A DNA stretch of 64,000 bases from Rhizobium sp. EC-SD404 (GTDB taxonomy: Bacteria; Pseudomonadota; Alphaproteobacteria; Rhizobiales; Rhizobiaceae). A program made the translations under genes and the position numbers. The notes below the pieces were generated by a model. It was not told the DNA's origin. It searched no databases and saw only the letters and a program-made list of their open reading frames with translations. This document shows positions 51,649 to 60,757 of this stretch, piece after piece; the stretch's first letter is position 1; every line of letters begins with the position of its first letter. The DNA is taken from positions 2,152,414 to 2,216,413 of the forward strand of contig NZ_LR701459.1 of NCBI RefSeq assembly GCF_902498825.1, in the 5' to 3' direction.

Positions 51649-52800
51649 ATGTCCGATACTCACGCCGAAACCGATCTTGCCACGACGAAACTGGCTTTCG
51701 TGCGCAACGACTTTCTCGAAAGTCAGGTTCCACCCGTGCGCGAAGGTGGCCTCGGCTATTGGCTGAAACTCAATCTCTTTGCGACCCCGAAGGACACGCT
51801 GCTGACGATCCTCACGGCCTTGTTCCTGGCCTGGATCCTGCCGCCGCTCTTCAACTGGGCGTTTTTTAACGCCGTCTGGGATGGTTCGAACCGCGAGGCT
51901 TGTCTTGGCGAAGGCCAGGGTGCCTGCTGGGCCTTTGTCGACGCGAAGTTTGGCCAGTTCATGTATGGCCGCTATCCGCTGGATGAACGCTGGCGGGTGG
52001 ATCTGACCGCGATCCTGTTGATCCTCTCGCTGGTGCCGTTGGCTATTCCTGCAGTGCCTTACAAGAAGTTCAATGCGGTCTTCCTGCTGGTCATTTTCCC
52101 GGTCATCGCCTTTATCCTGCTGACCGGCCAGTTCGGCCTGGAGCCGGTTCGCACCGATCTGTGGGGCGGCTTGCTGGTGACTTTGGTGGTTGCCATAGTC
52201 GGCATCGTCGTGTCGCTGCCACTTGGCGTGTTGCTCGCTCTCGGGCGCCGGTCGCACCTGCCCTTCGTCAAATATGCCTCGATCGTCTTCATCGAGTTCT
52301 GGCGTGGCGTTCCGCTCATCACCATCCTCTTCATGTCGTCGGTGATGCTGCCTCTGTTCCTGCCCGATGGCGTGACCTTCGACAAATTGCTGCGTGCGCT
52401 TGTGGGCGTTGCCTTCTTCGCATCGGCCTACATGGCCGAGGTCATCCGCGGCGGTCTCCAGGCGATCCCGAAAGGTCAGTACGAAGCGGCCGATGCGATG
52501 GGTCTGTCTTTCTGGCAGAAGATGCGACTCATCATTCTGCCGCAGGCGCTGACGATGGTCATTCCCGGCATCGTCAACACCTTCATCGGCCTGTTCAAGG
52601 ACACGAGCCTCGTCCTCATCATCGGCATCTTCGACTTGCTCGGCATCGTTCAATTGAACTTCGCCGATCCCAATTGGGCCGCGCCGCAAACTGCGATCAC
52701 GGGCTTCGTCTTCGCAGCGCTGGTCTATTTCATTTTCTGTTTCGGCATGTCGAAATACTCGCTCTACATGGAGCGCCGCCTCGACACGAGCCACCGGTAA
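51649..52800 (+). CDS. aapM: General L-amino acid ABC transporter, permease AapM
   Basis: A 383-residue permease partner of AapQ. Hydrophobic segments include [34 protein letters not shown] and [21 protein letters not shown]; the EAA-like coupling loop is [29 protein letters not shown]. The N-terminal 100 residues include a large extracytoplasmic part with two Cys ([10 protein letters not shown]), a feature of the AapM/BztC branch. It is 19 bases after aapQ and 18 before aapP. Confidence 0.95.
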   Translation: MSDTHAETDLATTKLAFVRNDFLESQVPPVREGGLGYWLKLNLFATPKDTLLTILTALFLAWILPPLFNWAFFNAVWDGSNREACLGEGQGACWAFVDAKFGQFMYGRYPLDERWRVDLTAILLILSLVPLAIPAVPYKKFNAVFLLVIFPVIAFILLTGQFGLEPVRTDLWGGLLVTLVVAIVGIVVSLPLGVLLALGRRSHLPFVKYASIVFIEFWRGVPLITILFMSSVMLPLFLPDGVTFDKLLRALVGVAFFASAYMAEVIRGGLQAIPKGQYEAADAMGLSFWQKMRLIILPQALTMVIPGIVNTFIGLFKDTSLVLIIGIFDLLGIVQLNFADPNWAAPQTAITGFVFAALVYFIFCFGMSKYSLYMERRLDTSHR

Positions 52801-52818
52801 CCTTGAAGGGCATTTATC

Positions 52819-53607
52819 ATGGCTGAGCCAGCTACCCAGGAATTCGATGCGACGAAATTGAAAGTGTCCGACACCGATGTCGCCATCGACATCGTCGGCA
52901 TGAACAAATGGTATGGGGATTTCCACGTTCTGCGCGACATCAACCTGCGCGTCATGCGCGGGGAGCGGATCGTCGTTGCCGGTCCTTCCGGTTCCGGCAA
53001 GTCCACGATGATCCGGTGCATCAACCGGCTCGAGGAGCATCAGAAGGGCAAGATCGTCGTCGACGGCATCGAGTTGACGAACGATCTGAAGAAGATCGAC
53101 GAAGTGCGCCGCGAAGTCGGCATGGTGTTCCAGCACTTCAATCTCTTCCCGCATTTGACGATCCTCGAGAACTGCACGCTCGCGCCGATCTGGGTCCGCA
53201 AGATGCCCAAGAAGAAGGCGGACGAGATCGCGATGCACTATCTCGAGCGCGTCAAGATCCCCGAACAGGCGCACAAATATCCGGGCCAGCTCTCCGGCGG
53301 TCAGCAGCAGCGTGTCGCCATCGCGCGGTCGCTGTGTATGAACCCGCGCATCATGCTGTTCGATGAGCCGACCTCGGCGCTCGATCCGGAAATGATCAAG
53401 GAAGTGCTCGACACGATGGTGAGCCTTGCCGAAGAAGGCATGACCATGATCTGCGTCACGCACGAAATGGGTTTTGCCCGTCAGGTCGCCAACCGCGTCA
53501 TCTTCATGGACCAGGGACAGATCGTCGAGCAGAACGCGCCGGCGGAGTTCTTCGACAATCCGCAGCACGAGCGCACCAAGCTCTTCCTGAGCCAGATCCT
53601 GCACTAA
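52819..53607 (+). CDS. aapP: General L-amino acid ABC transporter, ATP-binding protein
   Basis: A 262-residue ABC ATPase that powers AapQM. Walker A is GPSGSGKST, the signature is LSGGQQQR, Walker B is [14 protein letters not shown], and the switch His is in VTHEMGF. The N-terminal 25 residues before the core ABC fold are a family feature of AapP/BztD. It is the last gene of the aap operon, followed by a hairpin terminator. Confidence 0.96.
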   Translation: MAEPATQEFDATKLKVSDTDVAIDIVGMNKWYGDFHVLRDINLRVMRGERIVVAGPSGSGKSTMIRCINRLEEHQKGKIVVDGIELTNDLKKIDEVRREVGMVFQHFNLFPHLTILENCTLAPIWVRKMPKKKADEIAMHYLERVKIPEQAHKYPGQLSGGQQQRVAIARSLCMNPRIMLFDEPTSALDPEMIKEVLDTMVSLAEEGMTMICVTHEMGFARQVANRVIFMDQGQIVEQNAPAEFFDNPQHERTKLFLSQILH

Positions 53608-53610
53608 TGA

Positions 53611-53653
53611 AAATGGCGCGCATTGTCCTTCGACGATGCGCGCCGTTCATTTT
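53611..53653 (+). terminator. Terminator-like hairpin after aapP
   Basis: A 13-bp stem with one T-G pair (53615-53627 with 53632-53644) and tetraloop CTTC. TTTT appears nine bases later. It lies between the convergent aapP and FAD monooxygenase genes. Confidence 0.65.
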
Positions 53654-53672
53654 GACCGAAGACCGACCGTCG

Positions 53673-54839
53673 TCACTCGATGGAGCGGTCGCCGTAGAGC
53701 CAGTCGAAATCGCCGGCCAGATCGTCCGGTCTGCGCAGTGCCAGCACGATATCCCGCCCGAGCCGGATCGGGCCGCGGGCATGGTAGGCGAAGCGATTGA
53801 AGGCAGCGCGTCGCGCAACCTTGTCGATCCGCGGACGCCGGGCGGCGACGAAAGCCGCAATACCAGCATCGAGATCATCACCCGCCACATGTGAAGCCAG
53901 GGCATAGGCATCCTCGATCGCCATGGCGGCACCTTGCGCTGCATAGGGCGGCATGACGTGTGCGGCATCGCCGATCAGCACGAGTCGCCCGGCACCCCAG
54001 TACTGGCCAGATAATCCATGGATCGGCCATCGACCGTTCATTTCAGCGCGGTCGAACAGCCCGGTCAGGCGTTGAGACCAGCGCCCGAAAGCTTGGCTCA
54101 GTTCTTGGCGCCCGGCGTTGTTGCCCGACCAGTTCGTTTCCATCGCGGCGCCATGGGTGATCGCGACCAGATTGACCGTACCGCGTGTCTTCAGCGGGTA
54201 GGCAACGAGATGCGTCTGCGGTGCGATGAATGCGCTGAGCCTATCCGGATCGAAGAGGGAGCCGATCGCGTCGCGCGGCAAGGTCATTCGCCAGGCGATT
54301 TGCCCGGTGAACGGCGCCTTGGCAGGCCCGCCGGCGCTCGCGCGCATCCTGGACCAGACGCCGTCGGCTCCAACCACCAGATCGGGAATCCGACCGCTGC
54401 GCGCTTCAACATCCCTTCTGACGGCCTCGACCCCCGCACCTTCGATCCGCACACCCGTATGAAGATCGATCGATGGATGGTCCAGAACAGCCTGATGCAG
54501 AACCGATTGCAGATCTGCCCGGTGGATCACCGCATAGGGAGCGCCCCATCGCTGACGCGCCTTGGCGCCGGCCGGCACCTGCGCAACCTGACGACCGGTG
54601 AGGCCTGAGACGAGGTCGATCGACGCCGGCTCATGCCATTTGGCAGCCAGCTTTTCCACAAGACCCAGTCGATCCAGAAGTCGCGTGGCATTCGGCGACA
54701 ATTGAAGACCGGCGCCGACTTCGGCGAGCTCGGCCGCCTGCTCGTAAATCGAGACGGAGAATCCCTTGCGGGCAAGCGCCAGCGCGCAGGTCAGGCCGGC
54801 AATGCCGGCTCCGACGATGGCTGCATGGCGCCCTGTCAC
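53673..54839 (-). CDS. FAD-dependent monooxygenase (salicylate hydroxylase-like)
   Basis: A 388-residue class A flavoprotein hydroxylase. It has the Rossmann FAD motif AIVGAGIAGLTCALALARKG, the DG region DLVVGADGVWSRMR, and GDAAHVMPPYAAQGAAMAIEDAYALA. Family members use NAD(P)H and O2 to hydroxylate aromatic rings, as in salicylate or 3-hydroxybenzoate catabolism and ubiquinone synthesis. The substrate is not clear; no aromatic-pathway gene is nearby. It starts 15 bases after the zinc-finger gene, so the two are probably co-transcribed. Confidence 0.9.
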   Translation of the reverse strand: MTGRHAAIVGAGIAGLTCALALARKGFSVSIYEQAAELAEVGAGLQLSPNATRLLDRLGLVEKLAAKWHEPASIDLVSGLTGRQVAQVPAGAKARQRWGAPYAVIHRADLQSVLHQAVLDHPSIDLHTGVRIEGAGVEAVRRDVEARSGRIPDLVVGADGVWSRMRASAGGPAKAPFTGQIAWRMTLPRDAIGSLFDPDRLSAFIAPQTHLVAYPLKTRGTVNLVAITHGAAMETNWSGNNAGRQELSQAFGRWSQRLTGLFDRAEMNGRWPIHGLSGQYWGAGRLVLIGDAAHVMPPYAAQGAAMAIEDAYALASHVAGDDLDAGIAAFVAARRPRIDKVARRAAFNRFAYHARGPIRLGRDIVLALRRPDDLAGDFDWLYGDRSIE

Positions 54840-54854
54840 GGAAACGCCGCCGCC

Positions 54855-55100
54855 TCAGGCGGCCTGGCGATCGTAGCTGCAGCCCGCCGGCTGTGTTTCG
54901 GTGGTGCCGAGGTTCGAATTGAATCGGTAGAGCGTCGAGCAGTACGGGCAGACTTTTTCGTTGTCGTCGCCCATGTCAAGGAACTCGTGCGGGTGATCGA
55001 AGGGCGGCGTCGCACCCACGCACATGAATTCCTTCACCCCGATTTCCACGACGGCATGTCCATCGTCGTTCTGAAAGTGGGGAATGCCGTGGCCAGCCAT
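54855..55100 (-). CDS. Small zinc-finger protein (zf-CHCC, NDUFS6-like)
   Basis: An 81-residue protein: HGIPHFQNDDGHAVVEIGVKEFMCVG, then FDHPHEFLDMG and KVCPYCSTLYRF. The Cys in FMCVG, His in the central segment and the CxxC pair form a CHCC zinc site like that of mitochondrial NDUFS6 (13 kDa complex I subunit). Alphaproteobacterial relatives are small stand-alone proteins; a role at complex I is plausible but inferred. GGAG precedes the start. It heads the leftward pair with the monooxygenase. Confidence 0.88.
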   Translation of the reverse strand: MAGHGIPHFQNDDGHAVVEIGVKEFMCVGATPPFDHPHEFLDMGDDNEKVCPYCSTLYRFNSNLGTTETQPAGCSYDRQAA

Positions 55101-55259
55101 AGTCTGCTCCGTTTGTCGGTTCTTGCGCGCGCCGGACCATACAAAGGCCGACGGCGAAAGTGTAGTCGTTTCTCGAGGGAAAGCCCTGCTTGTCGTGGCA
55201 CAGGGTCTTCCGATCGGTCGGGTCTACCTCTAGTGTGCCGCGCAACAAAGAGGACCCGC

Positions 55260-56042
55260 ATGAATCTCGACAAGAAGCAGATGCATCGCTTTCGATCGGG
55301 CGATCTCGACATTGCCTATCTGGACGAAGGGCCGCGTGACGGTACGCCCATCCTCCTCATTCACGGCTTCGCATCCACCGCCCACGTGAACTGGGTCTAT
55401 CCCGGATGGGTGAAGACCCTGACGCAGGCGGGCTATCGTACCATCGCGCTCGACAATCGTGGCCATGGCGAGAGTGACAAGCCGCATGATCCAGATGCCT
55501 ATACCGCTTCGATCATGGCCGGCGACGGGCTTGCTTTGCTCGATTACCTCGACATCGAACGAGCCCATGTGTTCGGCTACTCCATGGGTGCGCGCAATTC
55601 GGCATTTCTCGCCCACCATGCTCCGGAGAGGGTCAACCGGCTCGTTCTAGGCGGCCTCGCTGCGGGTCTGGTCAAGGGCGTTGGCGACTGGACGCCGATT
55701 GCCGAGGCGCTTTTGGCTGACAGTCTCGACGAAGTAACGCACCCGCGCGGGCGAATGTTCAGAATGTTTGCCGAGCAGACGAAGAGCGATCGCAAGGCCT
55801 TGGCCGCCTGCATCACCTCGCGCGAGGAACTGAAGCCCGAGCAACTGGCGCGCCTGACGATGCCGGTGCTCGTCGGTGTTGGCACAAAGGACGACATCGC
55901 AGGCTCGCCTGAGGAGCTAGTCGCCATGCTTCCCAATGCACGCGGCGTCGATATTCCGAACCGCGATCATATGCTTGCGGTAGGCGATAAGGTGTTCAAG
56001 GCAGCCGTTCTCGATTTTCTTTCGGAAGAAGACGCGGTTTGA
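55260..56042 (+). CDS. Alpha/beta hydrolase (first of a coupled pair)
   Basis: A 260-residue alpha/beta hydrolase. The oxyanion region is LLIHGFASTAHVNW, the nucleophile elbow GYSMGARNS with the catalytic Ser, and the catalytic His in NRDHMLAVGD. This looks like a 3-oxoadipate enol-lactonase or esterase relative, but the substrate is not known. The next hydrolase gene starts at a TTG that overlaps its stop, so the two are translated as a unit. Confidence 0.88.
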   Translation: MNLDKKQMHRFRSGDLDIAYLDEGPRDGTPILLIHGFASTAHVNWVYPGWVKTLTQAGYRTIALDNRGHGESDKPHDPDAYTASIMAGDGLALLDYLDIERAHVFGYSMGARNSAFLAHHAPERVNRLVLGGLAAGLVKGVGDWTPIAEALLADSLDEVTHPRGRMFRMFAEQTKSDRKALAACITSREELKPEQLARLTMPVLVGVGTKDDIAGSPEELVAMLPNARGVDIPNRDHMLAVGDKVFKAAVLDFLSEEDAV

Positions 56043-56920
56043 AGACGATCGAGTTCGCAGGCGTCGAAGGCAATCGCATCGTCGCCGACCTTTACAAGCC
56101 GAATACGCAATCTGCTCATCCGCCCGTTCTTCTCGTCCATGGCGGCGGGCAGACGCGGCATGCCTGGCGCGGCACTGCCCGCGCTTTGGCGATCGCCGGT
56201 TTCACGGCAATCGCGATGGACCAGCGCGGCCATGGCGACAGCGCCTGGGTCGGCTCCAAGGCCTATGCATTCTATGATTTCGCCGCCGATCTTGCGGCCA
56301 TTTGCAAGGATATCGAGCAACAGCACGGCCGGCCTCCGATCGTGGTCGGCGCATCGCTCGGCGGGCTTGCCGCCCTGTTGGCGGAGGGTAGGGCCGGGCA
56401 CGGTCTGCTCGGCGGTCTCGTCCTCGTCGATGTCACGCCGCGCATGGATCCCGATGGAATTCGGCGCATCCACGGCTTCATGGGAGAGCGCATGAGCGAG
56501 GGGTTTGCCACGCTCGAGGAGGCCGCAGCGGCCATCAGCGCATATCTGCCCGCGCGGCGCAAGCCGGCCACCTTGTCCGGGCTCGCAAAGAACCTGAGAC
56601 GCGGCGACGATGGACGATATCGCTGGCATTGGGACCCGGCATTCATGGGTGGCCCGCGCCCGGTTAATTTCGAACGTGCATCTGTCGAGGCCGAGCTGGA
56701 TTCGGTCGTGGCGAAGCTCAAGGTGCCGACATTGCTCGTGCGCGGCCGACAATCGGAACTGGTGACGGAAGAGGCGGTTGCCGAATTCCTCAAAGCTGCG
56801 CCGCATGCGCGCTATGTCGACGTGCTCGGGGCTGGTCACATGGTTGCCGGTGACAAGAACGACGCGTTCACTGACGCCGTGATCACGTTTCTGCTGGAAG
56901 AACAGGCGGTCGCATCGTAG
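56039..56920 (+). CDS. Alpha/beta hydrolase (second of a coupled pair), TTG start
   Basis: A 293-residue alpha/beta hydrolase. It has VLLVHGGGQTRHAWRGT, DQRGHGDSAWVG, the nucleophile elbow GASLGGLAALL with Ser, and the C-terminal GAGHMVAGDKND with His. The start is a TTG overlapping the previous gene's stop by four bases, with GGAAGAAG eight bases upstream. It is not a simple duplicate of its neighbour: the lid regions and the nucleophile elbow differ. The two may act on related substrates, which I cannot name. Confidence 0.85.
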   Translation: MKTIEFAGVEGNRIVADLYKPNTQSAHPPVLLVHGGGQTRHAWRGTARALAIAGFTAIAMDQRGHGDSAWVGSKAYAFYDFAADLAAICKDIEQQHGRPPIVVGASLGGLAALLAEGRAGHGLLGGLVLVDVTPRMDPDGIRRIHGFMGERMSEGFATLEEAAAAISAYLPARRKPATLSGLAKNLRRGDDGRYRWHWDPAFMGGPRPVNFERASVEAELDSVVAKLKVPTLLVRGRQSELVTEEAVAEFLKAAPHARYVDVLGAGHMVAGDKNDAFTDAVITFLLEEQAVAS

Positions 56921-57104
56921 TCCAGCGCTTCAAAGAGGGGCTTGATAAGCGCGCCTACACCGGCCGTTGCGGCGTCGTCATTCACGGCCGTTCACGCTGA
57001 ATAAAAGATTCACGTTGGATCCTGATAGTACCAACACCCCATTTAAGTCAGGCAACCAGTCCACTATGTTTGCGGCTGGAGCCACTTTGCGAGAGGAGCC
57101 GTCC

Positions 57105-57926
57105 ATGGCTGCGCGCAGCGATGCAAAACAAACCGATACCCTGAAGGTCATGGACCCGATCTGGAATGCGATCCGGCAGGAAGCCGAAGAAGCATCCGCT
57201 AACGAACCCGTGCTGGCAGGTTTTCTCTACAGCACCATTCTCAACGCCCGCAGTCTCGAGGAGGCGGTGATCCACCGGATCTCAGAGCGCCTCGACCATG
57301 CCGATGTGCCGGCGAGCGTGATCCGCCAGGCGTTCCTCGAAATGCGCGACGACTGGCGGGAATGGGAATCCTGGCTCCGGGTTGATATCCAGGCCGTCTA
57401 CGACCGTGATCCCGCCTGCGACCGGTTCATCGAACCTGTTCTTTATTTCAAGGGTTTCCACGCCATCCAGACGCACAGGCTGGCTCATTGGCTTTGGACG
57501 ATGGGGCGCCGCGATTTTGCGCTTTATCTCCAAAGCCGATCGTCGGCCGTCTTCCAGACGGACATCAATCCAGCTGCGCCGTTCGGCAAGGGCATTTTCC
57601 TCGATCACGCTACTGGCCTCGTCGTCGGTGCAACGGCCCGGGTCGGTGACAACGTTTCCATCCTGCAGGGCGTGACGCTCGGTGGCACCGGAAAACAGAG
57701 TGGCGACCGTCACCCCAAGATTGAGAACGGGGTGCTGATTGGCGCCGGTGCGAAGATCCTCGGCAACATCGTCGTGGGCCATTGCTCGCGCATCGCAGCC
57801 GGTTCCGTCGTGCTCAAGCCCGTTCCCGCGAACTCCACCGTCGCCGGCGTTCCGGCGCGCGTCATCGGCAGCGCGGGATGCGACGAGCCGTCGCGTGCCA
57901 TGGACCAGCTTCTCGGCTCGATCTGA
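57105..57926 (+). CDS. cysE: Serine acetyltransferase
   Basis: A 273-residue CysE that acetylates serine for cysteine synthesis. The N-terminal helical domain (PIWNAIRQEAEEASANEPVLAGFLYSTILN) is followed by the hexapeptide-repeat beta-helix: NPAAPFGKGIFLDHATGLVVGATARVGDNVSILQGVTLGGTG, with the catalytic His in FLDHATG, HPKIENGVLIGAGAKILGNI and AAGSVVLKPVP. The C-terminal tail is where cysteine feedback and CysK bind in E. coli. GAGAGGAG precedes the ATG at 57105; a longer upstream frame is less likely. Confidence 0.95.
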   Translation: MAARSDAKQTDTLKVMDPIWNAIRQEAEEASANEPVLAGFLYSTILNARSLEEAVIHRISERLDHADVPASVIRQAFLEMRDDWREWESWLRVDIQAVYDRDPACDRFIEPVLYFKGFHAIQTHRLAHWLWTMGRRDFALYLQSRSSAVFQTDINPAAPFGKGIFLDHATGLVVGATARVGDNVSILQGVTLGGTGKQSGDRHPKIENGVLIGAGAKILGNIVVGHCSRIAAGSVVLKPVPANSTVAGVPARVIGSAGCDEPSRAMDQLLGSI

Positions 57927-57936
57927 GGGTGCTTTT

Positions 57937-57967
57937 CGGCAATCCGGGTTTACAGCCCGGCTTGCCG
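57937..57967 (+). other. Hairpin downstream of cysE
   Basis: A 12-bp stem with one T-C mismatch (57937-57948 with 57956-57967) and a 7-base loop. No T tract follows on the plus strand, so it is at best a weak terminator. Confidence 0.45.
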
Positions 57968-58112
57968 CATGCGACAAGCGCTCCGGTTCACGACCGGCAC
58001 TGCATTGACGTGATTTGCAGCCGGTTCCATCATCTGTAAACTCCGGTCTGTATTGCGCCGCGCTGATTTGCCGGTGACCATACTGCACCGACCGCAAGCC
58101 ACGGAGCCTCCA

Positions 58113-58316
58113 TTGAAGCCCGACGAAATCCGCAAGCTAGAGGCTTATTTCAAGCGCACCTTCAACGACCGCATGCAGGTCAAGGCGCGACCGCGAAAGG
58201 ATGACTCCGCCGAGGTTTATATCGGCGACGAGTTCCTTGGCGTTGTCTTCCGCGACGACGAAGACGGCGATCTCTCCTTCAACTTCTCGATGGCCATTCT
58301 CGACGTCGATCTTTGA
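58113..58316 (+). CDS. DUF3126 family small protein, TTG start
   Basis: A 67-residue protein starting at TTG and matching DUF3126 over its length: KPDEIRKLEAYFKRTFNDRMQV, ARPRKDDSAEVYIGDEFLGVVFRDDEDGDLSFNFSMAILDVDL. The function is unknown. GGAG lies before the TTG and the next KPDEI segment is the family start, so this start is preferred over an upstream GTG or ATG. It follows cysE, which I believe is its common position in this order. Confidence 0.88.
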   Translation: MKPDEIRKLEAYFKRTFNDRMQVKARPRKDDSAEVYIGDEFLGVVFRDDEDGDLSFNFSMAILDVDL

Positions 58317-58372
58317 TCAGGATTTGAGCCGTGCGGGCCGTTCCGCGGACCGAAAGCGCGGCTGATGCGATC

Positions 58373-59113
58373 TCAATCCAGCAGTGCGGCATCCAGATAT
58401 TGGCGCACTGCATCTTCGACCGATTGCCATTCCGGCAGAAGTGCCGACGGGAACCGGTAAAGCACCGACGTGTCGCTGCCGACCAGGATATCGCGCTGGC
58501 AGGCCGTCGTCGTGAGGCCGAAGCTGGATGCATCCGTGTCGTCCAGGCAGCGCACGACATAAGGGTCTGCAGTGGCCCCGTTCTCCACATATAAGAGTTC
58601 CCCGGCATAGCCGGTCACATGCGTCAGCCTGTGGACGGCAAGTCCCGAAGGACCGGGCTCGGCTGCCCCTTCGACGAGGTGGCTGTAGATCGGCGCGTAA
58701 CGGCCGGACATGTCCTTGGACATGATCTGCGGCGTCAGCGAGACGAAGATGACCGCACTACTGCCGTCGACCGCGTTGAAGTCATCGCGTGTCGACGAGG
58801 AATAGCCCTGCATATCAGGCCAGCGAAAATAGAGATCGAGGCTCGCTTTGGGACCTGCCTGACGCTGATTGTCGAAGCGGATCACATTGGCCGGTAGATC
58901 GAAGACGTCTTCGCCGATAGCCGAGCGGAAAAGCTCGGTCGAGGTGGAGTGCCCGGCCATCGCGATGCGCTCGCCGACCCACCGCCCGCCGACCGCCGCC
59001 AAAGCCGACAGCGCCGCGAAGGCAAAGATGCCGAGCATAAGGCGCGTCACAAGGCGCGAGGTGACGATCGGTTCGAAGCGCTCGCCTTCATGTCTGGTCT
59101 GGTCGTATGCCAT
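58373..59113 (-). CDS. Hypothetical membrane-anchored protein
   Basis: A 246-residue protein with one N-terminal membrane helix (about residues 25-48: LVTRLMLGIFAFAALSALAAVGGRWVG) and a large periplasmic domain (LPANVIRFDNQRQAGPKASLDLYFRWPDMQGYS, VIFVSLTPQIMSKDM, GYAGELLYVENGATADPYVVRCLDD, CQRDILVGSDTSVLYRFPSALLPEW). Two Cys in the mature part could pair. I do not recognise a family. AGAGAGG lies six bases before the ATG at 59113. It is divergent from the gamma carbonic anhydrase across a CtrA-like site. Confidence 0.75.
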   Translation of the reverse strand: MAYDQTRHEGERFEPIVTSRLVTRLMLGIFAFAALSALAAVGGRWVGERIAMAGHSTSTELFRSAIGEDVFDLPANVIRFDNQRQAGPKASLDLYFRWPDMQGYSSSTRDDFNAVDGSSAVIFVSLTPQIMSKDMSGRYAPIYSHLVEGAAEPGPSGLAVHRLTHVTGYAGELLYVENGATADPYVVRCLDDTDASSFGLTTTACQRDILVGSDTSVLYRFPSALLPEWQSVEDAVRQYLDAALLD

Positions 59114-59195
59114 GATGCCTCTCTGGCGCATTCTGAGCCCGCATCGAATCGATGGCGGCAGACGCCACGCAGGCTTCAGGGTTGCTCCAACAGGG

Positions 59196-59210
59196 TTAAT
59201 CCGCTGTTAA
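59196..59210 (+). promoter_or_regulatory. CtrA-like binding motif TTAA-N7-TTAA
   Basis: TTAA at 59196-59199, seven bases, TTAA at 59207-59210, matching the CtrA consensus spacing. It is in the 119-base gap between the divergent anchored hypothetical and the carbonic anhydrase gene, 23 bases before the latter's start. Confidence 0.5.
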
Positions 59211-59232
59211 TGCAGAGCTTTAAATTGGGAGG

Positions 59233-59769
59233 ATGATGGATTTGGCACTTTACCGACTGGATGACAGAGAACCGGCGCTGCCCGACGGTTTTCACTGGAT
59301 CGCCGCTTCCGCCGAGGTGATCGGCGCCGTGGAGATCGGCGAGGATGTTGGGATCTGGTTCAACGCGGTTCTGCGCGGCGATAACGAACTCATCCGTGTC
59401 GGGCGAGGCTCCAACATCCAGGAGAACTGCGTCCTCCACACCGATATGGGGTTTCCGCTGAGCATCGGCGAGGGCTGCACCATCGGTCACAAGGCGATGC
59501 TGCATGGCTGCACGATCGGAGACAACAGCCTGATCGGCATGGGCGCCACGGTCTTGAACGGCGCGGTAATCGGCAAGAACTGCCTCATCGGCGCCGGCGC
59601 GCTAGTGACGGAACGCAAGATCATTTCGGACAATTCGATGGTGCTGGGCTCGCCGGGCAAGGTCGTGCGCGAACTGGATGAATCGGCGATCGCGATGCTT
59701 CGCCTTTCGGCCGCCCACTACATCGACAACGCCAAGCGCTTTGCCTCCGGTCTCGTGCGCATCAACTGA
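59233..59769 (+). CDS. Gamma-class carbonic anhydrase family protein
   Basis: A 178-residue left-handed beta-helix protein: [41 protein letters not shown] with hexapeptide turns and zinc-type His, then [27 protein letters not shown] and [25 protein letters not shown]. Zinc His residues of the HxxxxH type are in VLHTD and IGHKAMLHG. Such proteins hydrate CO2 or are complex I gamma-CA-like relatives. Two adjacent ATGs (59233, 59236) follow GGGAGG; the second has the more usual spacing. Confidence 0.92.
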   Translation: MMDLALYRLDDREPALPDGFHWIAASAEVIGAVEIGEDVGIWFNAVLRGDNELIRVGRGSNIQENCVLHTDMGFPLSIGEGCTIGHKAMLHGCTIGDNSLIGMGATVLNGAVIGKNCLIGAGALVTERKIISDNSMVLGSPGKVVRELDESAIAMLRLSAAHYIDNAKRFASGLVRIN

Positions 59770-59772
59770 CAG

Positions 59773-59805
59773 AAAAAGCCGGCGCTCCTTATTGGAGCAC
59801 CGGCC
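59773..59805 (-). terminator. Terminator between gamma carbonic anhydrase and peptidase genes
   Basis: An 11-bp stem with one mismatch (59778-59788 with 59794-59804) and 5-base loop. On the minus strand it is followed by T5, so it stops leftward transcription from the peptidase gene. A second GC-rich inverted repeat lies at 59811-59839. Confidence 0.8.
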
Positions 59806-59854
59806 AGAGAGGCCCGCCTACGGGGAAGCGGGACGGGCCTTAGGGATTGGAGGA

Positions 59855-60466
59855 TTAGCGGACGGCGCCCACCGCCATCGGATTGCGGTTGTCGTCGATC
59901 TTGTTCCAGCGCCCGGCATGGTTGGCCGCCTGACGCTTGAGATAGGTGTATTCCGTGTCGGACCAGAGCATGACGCGGTCGCGCATATTGTCGAGAATGA
60001 AGTCGCCGTGGTCGGTGGCGACCGTCAGCACGGCGTGGCCGGAGCCGTCCGGCTGCAGGACGACGGTGATCAGCAGATGTTCGGCGGAAAAGCCGCGCTC
60101 CATCAGCATGCGACGCTTGAGCAGAGCGTAGTCCTCGCAGTCGCCGACGCTGGTCGGGTAGTCCCAATATTCCTCGACGCCGTAGATCTCCTGATCCGTC
60201 AGCGGAATGATGGTGCGGTTCGCGGTGGCGTTGACGTGCAGCATGTCGGCCCAGCCCTGACGAGTCAGTTGCGCCGGTGCGCCGGTGACGCCCGAAGTCG
60301 CCTGGCATTCCTGCTGCTGGCGCAGGCAGAATTCGTGATGGCCGATCGGCTGGCTCGTGGCGCCGGTGGTGACCATGTTGAGCGACGCTGCGCCTGCACT
60401 GTTCTGTCCCAGAATGGCACCCGTCAGAGCGATTGCCGTGAAGATTGCTTTTTGCATTTTGTTCAT
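59855..60466 (-). CDS. Transglutaminase-like cysteine peptidase (BTLCP family)
   Basis: A 203-residue exported cysteine peptidase. The signal peptide (FTAIALTGAILGQNSAGA) is followed by SVGDCEDYALLKRRML with the catalytic Cys, GHAVLTVATDHGDFILDN with the catalytic His and Asp, and conserved Trp residues. Family relatives (LapG and others) cut surface adhesins when c-di-GMP is low, but LapG partners LapD/GcbC are not in the window, so this role is only possible. A PilZ protein, a c-di-GMP receptor type, lies just upstream on the same strand. Confidence 0.9.
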   Translation of the reverse strand: MNKMQKAIFTAIALTGAILGQNSAGAASLNMVTTGATSQPIGHHEFCLRQQQECQATSGVTGAPAQLTRQGWADMLHVNATANRTIIPLTDQEIYGVEEYWDYPTSVGDCEDYALLKRRMLMERGFSAEHLLITVVLQPDGSGHAVLTVATDHGDFILDNMRDRVMLWSDTEYTYLKRQAANHAGRWNKIDDNRNPMAVGAVR

Positions 60467-60659
60467 TGGTTGCTTCCCCGTGTTGGGAAGACATTGCCAC
60501 GAACAATTTTAGATCACGCAAAATAGTACAGTAGAGTTAAGTAAAAATCCAATGTATCCCGTCAATAAATTCGAAACTATACTATCGCGCATTTTACCGA
60601 TTGTGGAGCGACTTTGTTTACCATCGAAATCCCGGTGCTCTGGGATTCTGCCAATGAAA

Positions 60660-60690
60660 AAGGCCGCCTGGCTTGAAGCGAGGCGGCCTT
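60660..60690 (-). terminator. Intrinsic terminator after the PilZ gene
   Basis: A perfect 10-bp stem (60660-60669 with 60681-60690) extended inside by GCT/AGC pairing; on the minus strand it is followed by T5. It ends leftward transcription of the PilZ gene before the peptidase promoter. The 290-base gap 60467-60757 holds this and an AT-rich promoter stretch. Confidence 0.9.
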
Positions 60691-60757
60691 GTCTTGATTT
60701 GGCACAGGGAAGGATTTGGCCGGAAACTGGCTTGTTTCGAGCCAGCTGCCTGAAAAA

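Noticed and set aside
51598..53604. A 668-codon open frame on the minus strand, opposite aapM and aapP
   Set aside because: Antisense shadow of two clear transporter genes.
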